Shown: positions 22,167 through 36,100 of the stretch, piece by piece
Layout: each line of letters begins with the position of its first letter
Position numbering within the stretch: the first letter of the stretch is position 1
Translations under genes and position numbers: made by a program
Assembly (NCBI RefSeq): GCF_964355755.1
Contig: NC_092675.1
Location: 25,522,412 to 25,586,411, forward strand
Source of the DNA: Antedon mediterranea
Taxonomy: Eukaryota > Echinodermata > Crinoidea > Comatulida > Antedonidae
DNA length: 64,000 bases
Reading direction: 5' to 3'
The notes under the pieces: model-generated
Databases searched by the model: none
What the model was told of the DNA's origin: nothing
What the model saw: only the letters and a program-made list of their open reading frames with translations

Positions 22167-22460
22167 CTTACCACGGTTGAAAAACTGGGTATCTCGGACT
22201 GGGCTTGCTCAAAAACCCCAAAAAGCGTCTGGGAGAAGAGAGTCTATGCAGACGTGACAAGTAGTAGAAGTAGGCTGTCAACGTAGGCATAATATAATGG
22301 TCCTTCCTCAGACTATGGTAAATATAAGTTTTGGCGAATAGTATCAGAGAAGCTTGGCCCTGGTGTGTAGGCCTATAGATGAAGAATTGTTTGATTGGAA
22401 TGTTGGGGTATGTGGGTCACTATTAAGAGTAATGGAACAGTACTCCTATAGTTTAGTTTA

Positions 22461-23366
22461 AGGGTCTGTTTCTGCTGAAAAAAATCAAAATAATCGATTT
22501 TTTCCAGTCACCGCAAACCACAAAAATAATCGCGTTGCAATTGAAAATTGCTACGACTTTAATCGGTTATTCGGGTAATCGGTTTTTAAAATCACGTCAT
22601 CATTCCCCCACAGCGCAGTTCAAGTTATGAAAGGCCGATGAGAGTTGGTTTGTTTACATCCTATCGCTGCCTAAAACTCTCACATGTAGGATTAAAAATT
22701 ACTCTTACGTAAAGCTATATTATTTCTAAAATAAACATCTAGGCCTACTACCGTACCACATACAACAGAATAATGATGTTATATTAATAAGGACACGTCG
22801 GCGAAAAAAGTTCGTTTCGCCGTTCGTTGGTTCTACCTTCGGCCTGCTAGGCCTAATGGGCTATATATTTCTACCGAAACAAGTCAACAGACAACAGGCC
22901 TAAAAAATGACATGTAAAACATCGTTAGCCTGGACTGGTGGTATGTAACAGGTGTACTTGTAACACAGAATCCTGGAGTCTCTCGGTATAATTCTCCCCC
23001 ACAAAATAATAAAAATCAAATGTTTAACATTTGATTTTTATTCGGTCTACATCGCAATCGTGGTTTTGTTGATCGTCGTCGATATCGCGCAAATAAACAG
23101 CATGCTTGTGACGTGAATAAGTTTGTCATACTCTAGAGGTCAAAGTGAGGTCAATAATCGCTATTTGTGTTGCAGCTCAAAACTGCTCCGCAATAATCGG
23201 TTAAAACAAGAAATAATCGATTAAAACACGCAATGGATTGAGTGTTTTTAATCGGTTATTTTTAATCGGTTATTTTATTTTGCGCCGTTTCTGCTGCCCA
23301 AAAATAATCGATTAAAAAAATAAACGGTTAATAATCGATTATTTCTGCTCAGCAGAAACAGGCCCT
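22461..23366. mobile_element. Non-autonomous element with AGGGYCTGTTTCTGCTGA ends
   Basis: Starts AGGGTCTGTTTCTGCTGA and ends with the complement of AGGGCCTGTTTCTGCTGA. Both subterminal regions contain runs of AATCGATT and AATCGGTTA. A 15-bp-arm hairpin lies at 23008-23042 (arms AATAAAAATCAAATG). No coding capacity; no clear target duplication found. Confidence 0.6.
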
Positions 23367-26300
23367 AAGATAATCATTTTTTTCTCAGTACTCAGTGGGC
23401 CACAGACTTGTTATGAAATAAAAGTTGATGTAATTGATTGCGGCTTTAATTGATTGATGAGCTACAACTGGATCCAATCATAATATTGTATACATCCTCA
23501 ATCAAAACAGTTACAGGGAACATTTTCGCCAGTGTAGCGTAGCAAAAAGCTATACAAAACAACCTTATTGCTACACATTTTGAAAAATACAATACAAAAC
23601 TATGTTTCTCGACTTAAAAATCAGTTTGATTAGCAATATTGCTAAACAAAATTTTTAAATGAAAATTTTCCCTGAGTTAGGTATTTAATACTAAATAGTT
23701 TAGATAATAAATCATTATTTCTTAAATTATTAAAAATAGAATATCATTTTTAAAAAAAGCATCATTTAATGACGAAAGAACAATAATTAAACTGTTGTTA
23801 CATCAGAAAAGTGAGCGGCGTTTTTTGTAAGTAATATTTATTGTTTATATTTTCCTTAGTGAAAAAATACAATTAATTTTGTTGCGTTCAGTGTGGATTG
23901 ATGATTCCTTCCGGTTCAATAGGAACAACTAAATGAAACACAAATTAATACAGGTTTCAGATGTCCCCAAGAGGTGTACATTTATTCAACTCATGCATGT
24001 TTGGATTCTCTCAACATTCTTCAGCCTAGCAACTGCATGGCCTTTCATAGGTGGCGCTAGACATGTTTCTAGATATTACTACAAATTTTAAAACACTTTT
24101 ATTTCTTTTAATAGAAATTATTTGGAATCTTACTCAGACAAATTTGATTGAAATATTATTATAATTATGTTTTGTTGACGTTGTGTCGCATTTATCTCTT
24201 CTCATGATCATATTCAAAAGAGTTCTGAATCCTTGACTAATAAATTTGTTTAAATTTTATGTTTTTCTGCTTATACATTGATCCAGATCATGGAAAATGC
24301 ACTAATAAAGCTTAAATGGGTTGAGGAAAGGGGTTTAATGCCATATTCAGAAGCAAGATGTGTCTATTTCATCCCTGAAATAAAATAACTAAATATATCC
24401 TTAAAGAAACAAATAAAAGTTCATATGTATAGATTAGTATTTAGTTTAATAATATATACCATGTTATAGCAAATACCATACACATCGTCCAATAGTAAAT
24501 ACTGATTACATAGTTCAATTGCAAACACTATGCAGTATATTATAATACAGGCCATGGGTAAAGAATTCAAACAGTACCTTGGTAAGTTTAACAGTGATGT
24601 TGGTTATAAGTAGCATTGGCAACTTATCACTGGTAGGCCTATACCGCCCTAATATTAATAAGAGCCTGTCAATTATTACTTGCTACACCACAACAGACAC
24701 GAAACTGTTCAATACTCTTGTTATATTCTTGGTTAGCAGACAAGCCAATCAGATGCTATTTTCAGAGTTCTGAATCCTTGACTAATAAGTTTGTTTAAAT
24801 TTTATGTTTTTTCTGATAATGCATCGATCCAGATCATAATCAATAATCAATTGTTTTGAAACACAAAATAATCATGACCACAATTTCTAGTGTGTTCTAT
24901 ACAGCTTTTAATATAGATGCTCAATTGACACTCATTTAATTATTTTTTAAGTACTTAATTATAATAGTAGTGATGACAAGGTTTATTTTGCTTCTTTTAG
25001 TTTTTACATTCCATGTTCTTTTCAGAGTATCAAGAATGAACACGGACATTACTGTTATATTATTATTTTGTTTTAAACAAATAACTTAGGCTAAACTGGT
25101 GTCACATGAGAATATATTACATAATGTAGTTTGATACTTTCTTGCAAATGTATTGTAAGGACAAATTTAATTACAGCATTCTGGTTTTAATGTGTTATAG
25201 ATAAATATGCAAATTGTGAGAATCGGATTTATAAGCCTGTAAGTAACCAGATTTTTACAGAGGTAGGTTTGTTTCTTAATTAAGCAGCAAAAATAATCAT
25301 AAGGACTACTTATCATAATTGTGCTGCTAGCCTTTAGTTGAAGTGAAGAATTCTAGATATGGGCTTGATTAGATTAACATTGTGCAAGACAATTGTTAAT
25401 AGATGGGAGGGGGAATGGCCTTAATTGACAAGAAAAGATAACCATGGTACAGAGGATGATACTGAAAACTAAAGAGGATGTAAGATGTTAGGAAAGTCGT
25501 TTAAATATTAGAGAAATCAAAGATGCCCCAATGGCATTATAATAATATACTTTTTATGGCAACATATTTTATTTTTTTGTAATACTGTAACTTTTCCCAG
25601 AGTCAAACTAATCTACACCAGAAGTGTCCAATATATATCGCTTTCTTACCTGAATAACGCTCACACACAAATAAGTAACTTGTTTTGTAAAGGTGTTACT
25701 AGCATAATTTCATTCAATAGGTACATACCATGATATACAGTAAGTAGCATACCCAAGAAAATAAAGAAAAGATTTTCATTACAGAGCCATCAAAATTAAT
25801 TTAATCAATTATTTATTAAATTTTTCAAAATAGTGCTTTAAGCACCTAAGATATGCTACTGTTCTATAGCGGCAAAATAACCTTGTTTAGTATTGTTTAT
25901 TAAGTACCCTTACAAATAATATACAGATATATATTACAAAGGAAAATAAATAAATAATATCATTTATTACTAATAACTGCAATATTTTTTTTTTCAATAA
26001 ATTCAAACTTAAGTTTAACTTTGTACATTTTGTAAAAAATTAAAATATATATACATGTACAGTTTGTCAAACTTGTTTGCATTTTGCAGTACAGATATTA
26101 TATATATGTTTTTATATATACATGGTATAATAGTCATTCTAATACTTTCACAGAATAATGCTGTTTAGTAATCTAACAGAAATTCTATTTTGACAGCTCA
26201 TATCATATAAGAATTTCTTGCTTATAGGTAAGAATACAAATTTGGTCTGGTACTAATTTATGCAATCGCAATTAAAAGCGGACGTTTTGAATATTAATGA

Positions 26301-26965
26301 GTATTTCAATGACTGATGGGTGTAAACTGACAATAATCATGATGAATTAGTTAATTATGCAGATACATATCACCTTTTATACTGATGAATAAACCATGAT
26401 AATATTACCTGCCAAGATTGTATAAATTATGCTCTCTTGCATTCAATCCTTTTTGCATTATTCTGTGCTATCTTTAATTCATGGTGGTATTACCATGAAA
26501 GTTATATATCATCTATTCTTTTACCTATTTTAAATAATTCTTGTATTTTCGGAATTTTAAATTTGATAAATGTAAATGAACATATACCTAGAATTGGTAT
26601 CATTTGAACTGAGAAAGAAAACTATACATTCCTCAAACCTTTAAAAAACTCTAAAAACTTGGTAATATTTTCTGCAGGAGCCTCTTAAAACATCTGTAGT
26701 GTAGTGAATTTAAACATAATATGGATTTCCAGACCTTTATTTTGATCCTTTAAATTACATACCTGTGGCCGCCTCACAGACAATTCCACTATCTTTGAGG
26801 GGCGTTTTCAAAGTTTTTGTTATTTTTCAAGATGAAAAGGCCTATTTCGGTTTATCTAGGTAAGTTAGGCTAATTATGATAAGATATTTTACTATATATT
26901 CTCTTAAATACTATATTTTTTGGTCAGTTCCTCATCAGCAAATATGGTAAGCCAATTTTTACTCA
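23367..26965. other. Gene-free AT-rich region downstream of TIKI
   Basis: No exon, RNA gene or classifiable transposon was recognised. A short block GTTCTGAATCCTTGACTAAT with following TTTGTTTAAATTTTATG occurs twice (about 24222 and 24767). A reverse-strand AATAAA at 26736-26741 could serve as the TIKI poly(A) signal. Confidence 0.4.
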
Positions 26966-27170
26966 TCACAATACGTATGAATGCAATAATAATATTACAA
27001 ATAGAAGGGACAGTATAAAGTTGTTAGGCATACAGTTGGCCGATCCACCCGTGTTTGGTACGTAAGTGACATATATGTTGCTATATGCAACTTGCGGACT
27101 TGCTACTGTTGTTATAATTGGGTCTTGCTCATTTGGAACTGGTATTACTTCTTTTGATGGCGTCGGAGAA
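26966..27170 (-). CDS. TRABD2: TIKI exon 6 (C-terminal anchor, stop)
   Basis: Acceptor TTTTCTTCCAG at 27171. Reads [17 protein letters not shown], then a hydrophobic tail of about 17 residues and TGA at 26968-26966. The phase matches exon 5. Confidence 0.85.
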
Positions 27171-30100
27171 CTGGAAGAAAATCGTAAATATAATTTTAAT
27201 TATCATATACACATTATAAAATTATTTTACTGTTTATTATTATATCAGATAAAATATGATTGGAAAAGTTTTAAAAATAAATTTAATCAAATCTATATAT
27301 AGTTTTCATATGAATTTTTATATAAATATTTGTGTTATCGATATATTGCTGTATGTAAACCCAATAAGCGCATTGAACAAAACATACATATGTAATCAAA
27401 TGGTAATTTCTGTATAATTTAAGCAATATTTATTTTCAAAAGCTAATTAAAGTCAATCAAAGTTCGCATCACATATAAAGCTATCTCTCACGTTTTCTAC
27501 GAATGAAGCTAGCAGGGTGCAATTTTCAAATCATATTTTTAATAACGGTAGACAGTCAGGCACGAATCGCAGCCCATCTGATCAACACCTCTCATCCTAT
27601 GGGGCGGAAGTGGTGTAGTTGTTGATTTAAAGCCACCGATAGTTCTTAATTCAATCAAGGAGTTGTCTTTATGGAGGTCAATTAATATATAGAGCTTAAA
27701 TAAACAAGGTGACGGTGATTGGTACACGCGTAGGGCCTTCTTAATTATGAATGATGTTTTTCTTTCAGTGCACACTGGTTTGTACTTGAGGAGCATGCAA
27801 TGTCACTGTATTCATCATTCTCTTAGTGCTACTGGTATCCATACTATACAAATAATGAATGAGTTGAAAGATTGACTCTTTTAATCAAAAACATATAATT
27901 AATGTAATGTAATTCGATTTATAAAGTGCTATATACAATCAAAAGATTGTCCCAAAGCGCTGAGAGAAAAAACAGAAAGAAATTACAAAGAAAATAGATG
28001 CGTTTTTTGAAAACTAGATAGAGGATGCATTTTTAATAGGGTCTGGGAAATTGTTCCACACTTACGGACCTGCAAATGCAGGTCTTAAGGCCTATAATTA
28101 TATGAATTAATAAGAAATATTATATTTTTTTTATATATTTAAATTAAATAGAATTAACACAGTTTTGTATGACTTTCATAGAAGATCATAAGAAATGATG
28201 TAGGTATTAAAGCCACTCCAAAAAATTTAAAAAAGTATCCTACATCCAGAGTAAACCTATAGAGCAGAAGTAAAGTTTTTTCTCACAAAATACCCTTACA
28301 CTTACAGCAGAGCACATACCAACCGTTCTGTGTGTCTTGTACACCTTAAGGCATATCATACTACTAAAGTGTACTGCCTAATTTGTTTGCATATTACTGT
28401 ATAACTAACACCTTTCTAAAAGATGTAGAATATGTTGAATAGCAAAAATGAAGAAACTACACAGTGATTATAAACGTACCCACTTTTATTTATTCTGTTA
28501 AATATCAATGTATTGTACTAGTCCATTTAACTCTAGGCCCATTCTTTAACTGAATAATGGTGTTAAACCTGACAACACCTGAATGAGATGTTGGCAAACA
28601 TGATTAAAGGGTTGTAGGTGTATGAATTCACTCAATTTAAGAACTTGTTTTAATGGTCAATATCAATGGTAATATAACACAACAGTACCAACTACTGTCC
28701 TCTCCAATTCCCAAATATCTAATATTAATAGCAAAAAAATGTGTTAAAAAACATTGTGCTGAGATTATTCTATTTCAAAGAAGGTTTAGATTCTTTATAG
28801 TTATAGCTCTTTCCTACCTATTTATAGTAGTAGAGTAGAAATAAGGTTTCACCTCAAAAAAATTGCAACACAAGGTTTTTCAACGGATTTTGGTAGTCAT
28901 AGGTGTACTAAATAACAGAAAAAAAGTCTCAAGAATTTCGACCACCGGAAGGTGGTTTTTTTCAAGATGGCCACCAAAATAAGTGAAAAGGGCCATACCT
29001 CCTAAACTACTTGGTGTATTGATATAATTTTGGTACCAACATACTCAAAACATACATATTTATATTCGCTATAATAATACATTTTTATTTTTTATGTTTC
29101 AATTTCAAACAATTACAGTAATTATGTACCCAAATACTGTACAGTGCTTTCCTAATTCAAGGATTGTTAGCATAATTTTAAAGTTTCAATTTCAAACAAT
29201 AAATTAGACTTACTGTATGTACCCAAATAGGGTAGTTGAAATATATACTTAAGTTTCTAACTTCGGCATGATAATCTCCATTGCCAATATATATGAGAGT
29301 CATTTGAAACTATCAATTCCACTTGCCTATTACTTAACTGTCTAGTATTTCTTAATGGTCTATTGAAACAGCTACATAATTGTTTAGTATCATACTTATA
29401 GTGTTTACTTATTGATAAGTACAGACTTAAGAAGTTTTGATTTCATATATTATAAAGGTTTACTAATGCATACTAGTGGTAGAAACGTAAGTGAATACAT
29501 ACAGGTAGGTAAAAGATACTTAACAGAGTAAACAGTGACTTTGGTATCTAACAGAAGACTTTGTTGGTTCATTTTTATTATTAAGTTTTGATTTCATAAA
29601 GTATATTATAAAGGTTACTAAAGTATACCAGTGATAGAATTGTAAGTAAATACAAGATACTTAAGAGTAAACAGTGACTTAGGGTAAGAGAAGACTTTGT
29701 TGGTTCATTTTAAGTAGAAAACAACAGCAAAGAGATCAACAATGATTGGATAGAGGTGTGATCATTTCCCACATGAACAATGAAAACAAAATCATTTTTT
29801 TTTTCTGGAAAACCTTTTTTTTGCCGTATTTAAAATTGAAATTGAGAAATAAATATTTGTTTGTATCAGTATATATTTTCAAAAGTTTTATCTGGATTTT
29901 TAAAGCTTGGTTTCCACTTGGGTAATGCAAAGCAATGCAAGGACGAAGGGCGCAAGTTAGTTGAACAGTAGCAAACGACAGTTCAGTTGATCCATCGCAT
30001 TGTGATAGGTCAAATTATGTGTGGTGCCTTGCAATACATCCAAGTGGTATAAACTATTGTAAGCTCAATGGTTGATATGTAATGTGCCAGAGAAAACTGG

Positions 30101-33100
30101 TATACTGCCCTGTATCATATAATTTTATGTTTACGCTTTTGAGACAATATGCCAAATAACGTTTGCTCATTACAAGAAAAATGACAATAAAACTTGGCAA
30201 TCAAAGTATAAACTTACGTTTCTTTTGGTAAATGAATCCATAATTCATTGAAGTTGTTTACTTTTGGTTGTGGTGTTGTCTTTACCCTGGTTCGATCATT
30301 ATTAAAATGTTTCCTTCTTATTCGTCTTTTGTTTGTTCCGTGTCTTCTGGTGGAGCTGTCATCCTTTGGCTTTCTCCTTCTGAAACATTACAAAATTTAA
30401 AAAAATTAATTTAAATGTTATAACAAACTTGTTTTATCAATTTAACTTATAAAAATATCTATCACTTTTTTCAAATTTGCTTTTAAAACAAATTTTAGAA
30501 ACCGAAAAAAATGCACTATTGTATGCTTTCCATACAAGAGCGAATATCTGTGATTTTTTATATGCACTAAAAATTTCTAAGCGACAACGGATACACATGC
30601 GTATAAGCTGTTGCTTTCGATTCACAAACAATTTCGCCTAGTGGCTTGTGGTAGATTTAGACATCTACTAGGCTTAAATTAAGTATTCTACAGCTGTTTC
30701 TAACAAATTGAAACTCATTTAAATTAAGCAATTACAAATAACCTAACCAGATAGAAACAATTCAACAAGACCAAATCCAAACCAATTATACGTAATTTTG
30801 AAATACCATAATTTGATCTATAGTCCAGGATTACGTCTAATTCATAGTTCATTGTAAAATTCCATATAAATTAACCAATTATAAAGGTATAATTTGACTC
30901 GGATCATTAACATTGTACAGTATATACTGTAGAAAGAGGAATTGTGTTGAATATAGGTCTATCGACCTACTGTATCAGCAGATAAAAATCTAACTACCAA
31001 TGTTCGTATAACAACTTAATAAGTCAAATTAGACAGGGCGGATCAGCTCAAAGGCAAAATTCTTTAGTTAAATTCTGTTGATTTGCATGTTAATATACGC
31101 CCTATAGGTTCATGTACTTCTCGTATGGTTTGTACATTACATAAAATTAAAGTTATTTACAATCATATGGATCCTATTTGACATCTTACTTTGAATATAG
31201 AAAACATGTTAATTATGTTTTTCATACTGTATATCTAATACATCTGTTTATTATTGAACCATAACTATCACACATTTGATATTCACGTTTTGTTGATAAT
31301 TATGGAATGTAATGCGATATAAGTACTCATGATGATTGAATTAATATATTAATGTTTGAAATTATATACAGTAGTATGCCTAGAAAATAACTTTGATCCT
31401 AAAGTAGCTGTCAAAACACGGGATCGCATGGATTCGTTCCTGGAATTTGTGTTATCACTTCAGCCATACATGGTAGTACAGTATATACCATGGTTGAGAA
31501 TTACTAAATGCAGCATTTGATTGTTGCAAATAAATTGGTTTAAAAACCACATTTAAAAAAAAAAAATATTGTTCTAACTTATCTAAAGGAGAGTAAAAAG
31601 TCCACTCCAACTCAAACAGTGTGAGCATTCTTAGGAAAAGACGGAGGACAAAGTTTTGGGTTAGTACTAACTAACTGTAATATACAGTAGTGGTTGATAA
31701 AAATAATAATGATGAATATGACATGAGTGATGATGTAGTAATGAACAACAGGGATGGCAAGACAATGACAATTTTTTTGTATGTTTTACTACAGTACCTG
31801 TACTTTGATTTATTTTCTAGAAGAAATTCTTTAATTCTCATTTACAATTAGGATATTGAAAAATCAAAAAAGATAAGAAGCGTTATGCAGCAGTCTGTAT
31901 AATGATACACAAACATAACCGATTATTGAACTATCCAATACACTGTCATCTGCCTGTGTCATCTTTCACAGTTACACAAGGCCATTACAAAATAAGCCAA
32001 CTAGAACACGATGCGATAAACTAAACTGAATTAATGAAGACGATCAACATTATTGACTTGAAACACATGAATGAATACCGACTGACGACGTCTTGAATTG
32101 CTACAGCGGCCAGCCGGATCAAGTTCATTTGTATGTTGTGCAGTGATTGGCATAATGCACTAGTGGCTTAAGGAATCTAGACCATGGCACACAGCCAACC
32201 TACATACGTATTGCCAGCTACAGTATGTTGTATGCTACTCTATTGCCCTAGAGTAATTCAGTCTGTAACAAACATTGATTATATATTGCATTGCTTTGTA
32301 CATCATAGAATAGACTAATATTCTTCTAAAGGAGACTTTTAAAGTCATTATTTTGTATGTATCTTCCTCACTTCAAAGAGAAAATGACTGTTGATTTTGT
32401 TAGCTTAACTACCTCAAAAACATTTGTCTTTACAGCATAATTAAAATAAATATTTACCTATATGAATAAATACGGACAGATTCTGAATTTGTTATTTTGA
32501 ACTCATACACTTAGATATGATATTATTTAATGTAGATGAATACACTATGTACTTACAGTAGTACATAACATATACATACACATATTGCTAGAAACAAGTC
32601 CACCCAAGAAGTCAGAAAATCAGACACTTGGCATCAGGATGAAATAGTGATAGATTTCATACTGTTATAACAGGTGTATAACAACCAGGTGATAGAGTAT
32701 GTACCTGTAAACCAAGTGAATTTATCTATCTAATAATGTTAACAAGAATAAGAACTCATTACTAAACTCACTGGGTTACTCAATTATAAAGAGACGATGG
32801 TTTCGTTAGTGATATTGTCAACATTGCTGTCAAGCAAGACCACACACATTTAGACAATCTAAACATGAACATTTACTACATGACAAGATACAGTTACTAG
32901 ACCCATCCTTAAAATCCTTGCTTGAAGAATGTATTGTAAGATAACAATTTAGTAGGAGGCTGATGCTAAAAATCTAAAATTATTAACTATCAACCATACC
33001 AGAATGGACAGAATGCAACAAATGTAATGTAAATTGTGATGTTCTTCAGTGTTGATTCCTACTGTATGTTTATATCTAATAATACTGTATGCATTCATGA

Positions 33101-36100
33101 TGTGTTTCATGATCTGTGATTCAGACTCAATAGCAATTTTATAATAAAAGTAATTGCACATTTGTTATACTATTGCATTTGACTCAATATATGAAATACA
33201 GAAAAATAGGCCTACTATACATTAAGGATATCAACATATGTTTCACTAGTCAAGTATGCAGAAGTCAATATTTGCATTATTAAAATTAAATTATTTTATA
33301 GTCATCATCATGTCTTCTTTTATGGTTACTTTAATGTTTACTTTAGCATGTTTGTGAAACCATTGAAAGATAACAAATAGTGTACTGTACTGTACTTTTG
33401 TTAGTAGGAAAATATGACCACATAACCACATCTAGACTAGTAGAATGTTGGTCATTGATGTATTAGGGTCTTGGGCTGTGTTCGTACGTATAAAAAAATA
33501 AGCATGGAACATTGATTACCACCACTGTCTCATCTCTACAAACACACCTTTAAAGATTACTATACATGAAGACCTATTTATTACCAGACCACCCTAAAAA
33601 TAAACAAATTATTCCTTGTAATATCAAAATCTGGAAATACTCTGTCAAGAAACTTTAAACATTTATTTCATGATTAACTCATCTGTTTAGATCTAGTTCA
33701 AAGTCTCTGCTTGCTCGTTTTATCTATTGGTAACTATTTGTTACAGTACTTAGGCCATCTTTTTCTTCTTCTTCTTTTAATAAGGTAGCTTTAAAAACTC
33801 ATCTTTTTAACCTGTATTTTTCTTAATATTCTGGAAGTTTTCATTGTTAAAAGCACAATAATGAGCTATTAATTAAGTTGAATTCTTTCTACACATCAGT
33901 ATTTGTTATATATAAAATTACCTTTGAATGACTTCATCAGCAGGCACATGTTCAATTGTATAACCCTCAGATTTTAGTAGATCAATAACTGTGTGATTTC
34001 CAAGGAAATGACCTGCAAGAAAATAATATTAAAATATAATCTGGTTAAATTTTGATTTACAATAGCACGATATAGACACAGTATATATAATAATAACAAT
34101 TTATCTACTGTATACAAATGTATATGCAATTATGCATACAACAGGTTTTTCATCTCTGAGGGAGGAACAACACTTGAACCTCCAAGACGGTGGTATCACC
34201 CAGGTAAATTGGTTTGCTTAATATCATCCATAAAAAAGTATATTACTACACTATTTACCATTTACACGTAAGGATAAATAATGAGTTGATAATGCATGAT
34301 GAATAAACCTACAGTTAAGCACAGTAATAACAGTTTTTTAATTTTTTTATGCAATATGCAAAGAGGGTTGATGTAAATTCCAGATTTTATTAAATTATAA
34401 AATATGGGAAAGATTAACACACATGTTACTGTAATTATATGTTTTAAGTGTTATCTTAAATATAGCTATAAATTGTATGGTAATCAATTAATTATAAATA
34501 TATATAATAATCCTGTCAGATGCATAAAAAAGCAACCATTTGTCTTTGCACAATTTCAATAGAGGGTCAAATTTGTATTTTGTAAAGAAAGGTTGTGTTA
34601 CTGGTTAGATTAAATGAATATTTTTCAGAATTATCAAAATATTCGTTCAATAAACCACAAGGTGTTAATGAATAATGAGTAATGAATTTTTTATTTTTTA
34701 TCTAAACATAACTTTACTAGTGTTTAAACAATATTGCACGTATCTGATTATCATTTTTCTTGACAATTTCATAAATGACAAGAACAGAATTATGAAAATT
34801 CACAAATAATTTGACAAGCGAAGTTTAAAAGATCATGACAATAATTTGTTAAGAAGATGTGCGTGTTGATTTTTATCTTTTCGAAATATACTGATCGATA
34901 CAAGTTTCCTTACATGTCACAGAAAGCCATCAATTTTAAGCAATATAGGTAAGGTTGTCACATAATCTTCACTCTTCATTTCCGTTTGATAGAGTATATC
35001 TGTCTAACATAATCTTCCTATACTATAATAGTAATACATCAGTATAGTATATAGGCTGTAAGTTTCAGTTAAAATAGACTCGGTTTTATATCAGGAAAGG
35101 TATAACATTATAAAATCTACCTTAATTTTTTTTTTTTTTTGGATTGGCGACATAAAAATATCTACCGGTATGTGTTTTTATGAACAATATAACTTACAGT
35201 GTCTGGATTTCAACTCAAAAATGCTAAATTAAAACAGTGGAAAACGTCAAACGTCCATCAATTTAATAATGCCTAAATTTGCATAAAGTTTGTATGTGTC
35301 ATAACTTTTTTAATTGAAGAATACCTGTTATTACTTCTGTGTAGTCATACAACCATTGAGATGCTAACTCCAATGTACAACAGTACCAATTACATTGACA
35401 ACTGTACTGTAATTTAATTTGATTGATTACTGATAGCAATTTAATTTCATCTGTTTATTTAGGTTAATTGACACACATTTTAAACTGCTGTCAATGTACG
35501 ATATATTCATATACTATGATGACATTATGGTATAAGGTTATTAAAACTTAAAATTACATTTATATCCACAGGTATACAGTATTTTAAATGTTACATTTTA
35601 TTTATTTATTATTTGAACCATATTTAATGAGGATGATCCATCCAGCAATTGCTGATTATTTGGGACCATCAGAACAGGTACAATACACAACATACAACAA
35701 AAAGAGAAAAGTTAAAGAAAAACAAAAGCCTATAAATAAAATAAATTACATTTAATTACATAGTTTTTAATAGTTTCGCCTACAGTAGCTTAATTCATTT
35801 TATTTTTCAAATCTAATTTTATCCGGAAATTGTCAAAATACCATAACTCCAGGATGTGATTTGTATACTATACAGTAGAATATATTACACAAACCAACAT
35901 TTCTTTTAAACTTTTCGAGTTATATCTCACTCTTCGAGGAGAAGGGGCTATTGTTGGTTTATCCAGGTAAGCTAGGCACGAAACAGACTATAATATCCAA
36001 AGCTGCACTTTCCCTTAATCTATTGTTACACACTGGTCAATCCTGGTCAACAGGCTTTTCCTGCCTGGAGTGGGTACGTGTTCCATGTCAATTATACTGT

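Larger units (their letters stand above)
27171..30217 (-). other. TIKI intron 5
   Basis: Non-coding. It holds a commonplace dispersed repeat at about 27903-27975 (ATTTATAAAGTGCTATATAC, CCAAAGCGCTGAGAG), a region at 28860-29060 resembling the arms of the CZIB foldback in style (AAGATGGCCACC), and a tandem duplication at 29430-29720. Confidence 0.6.
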
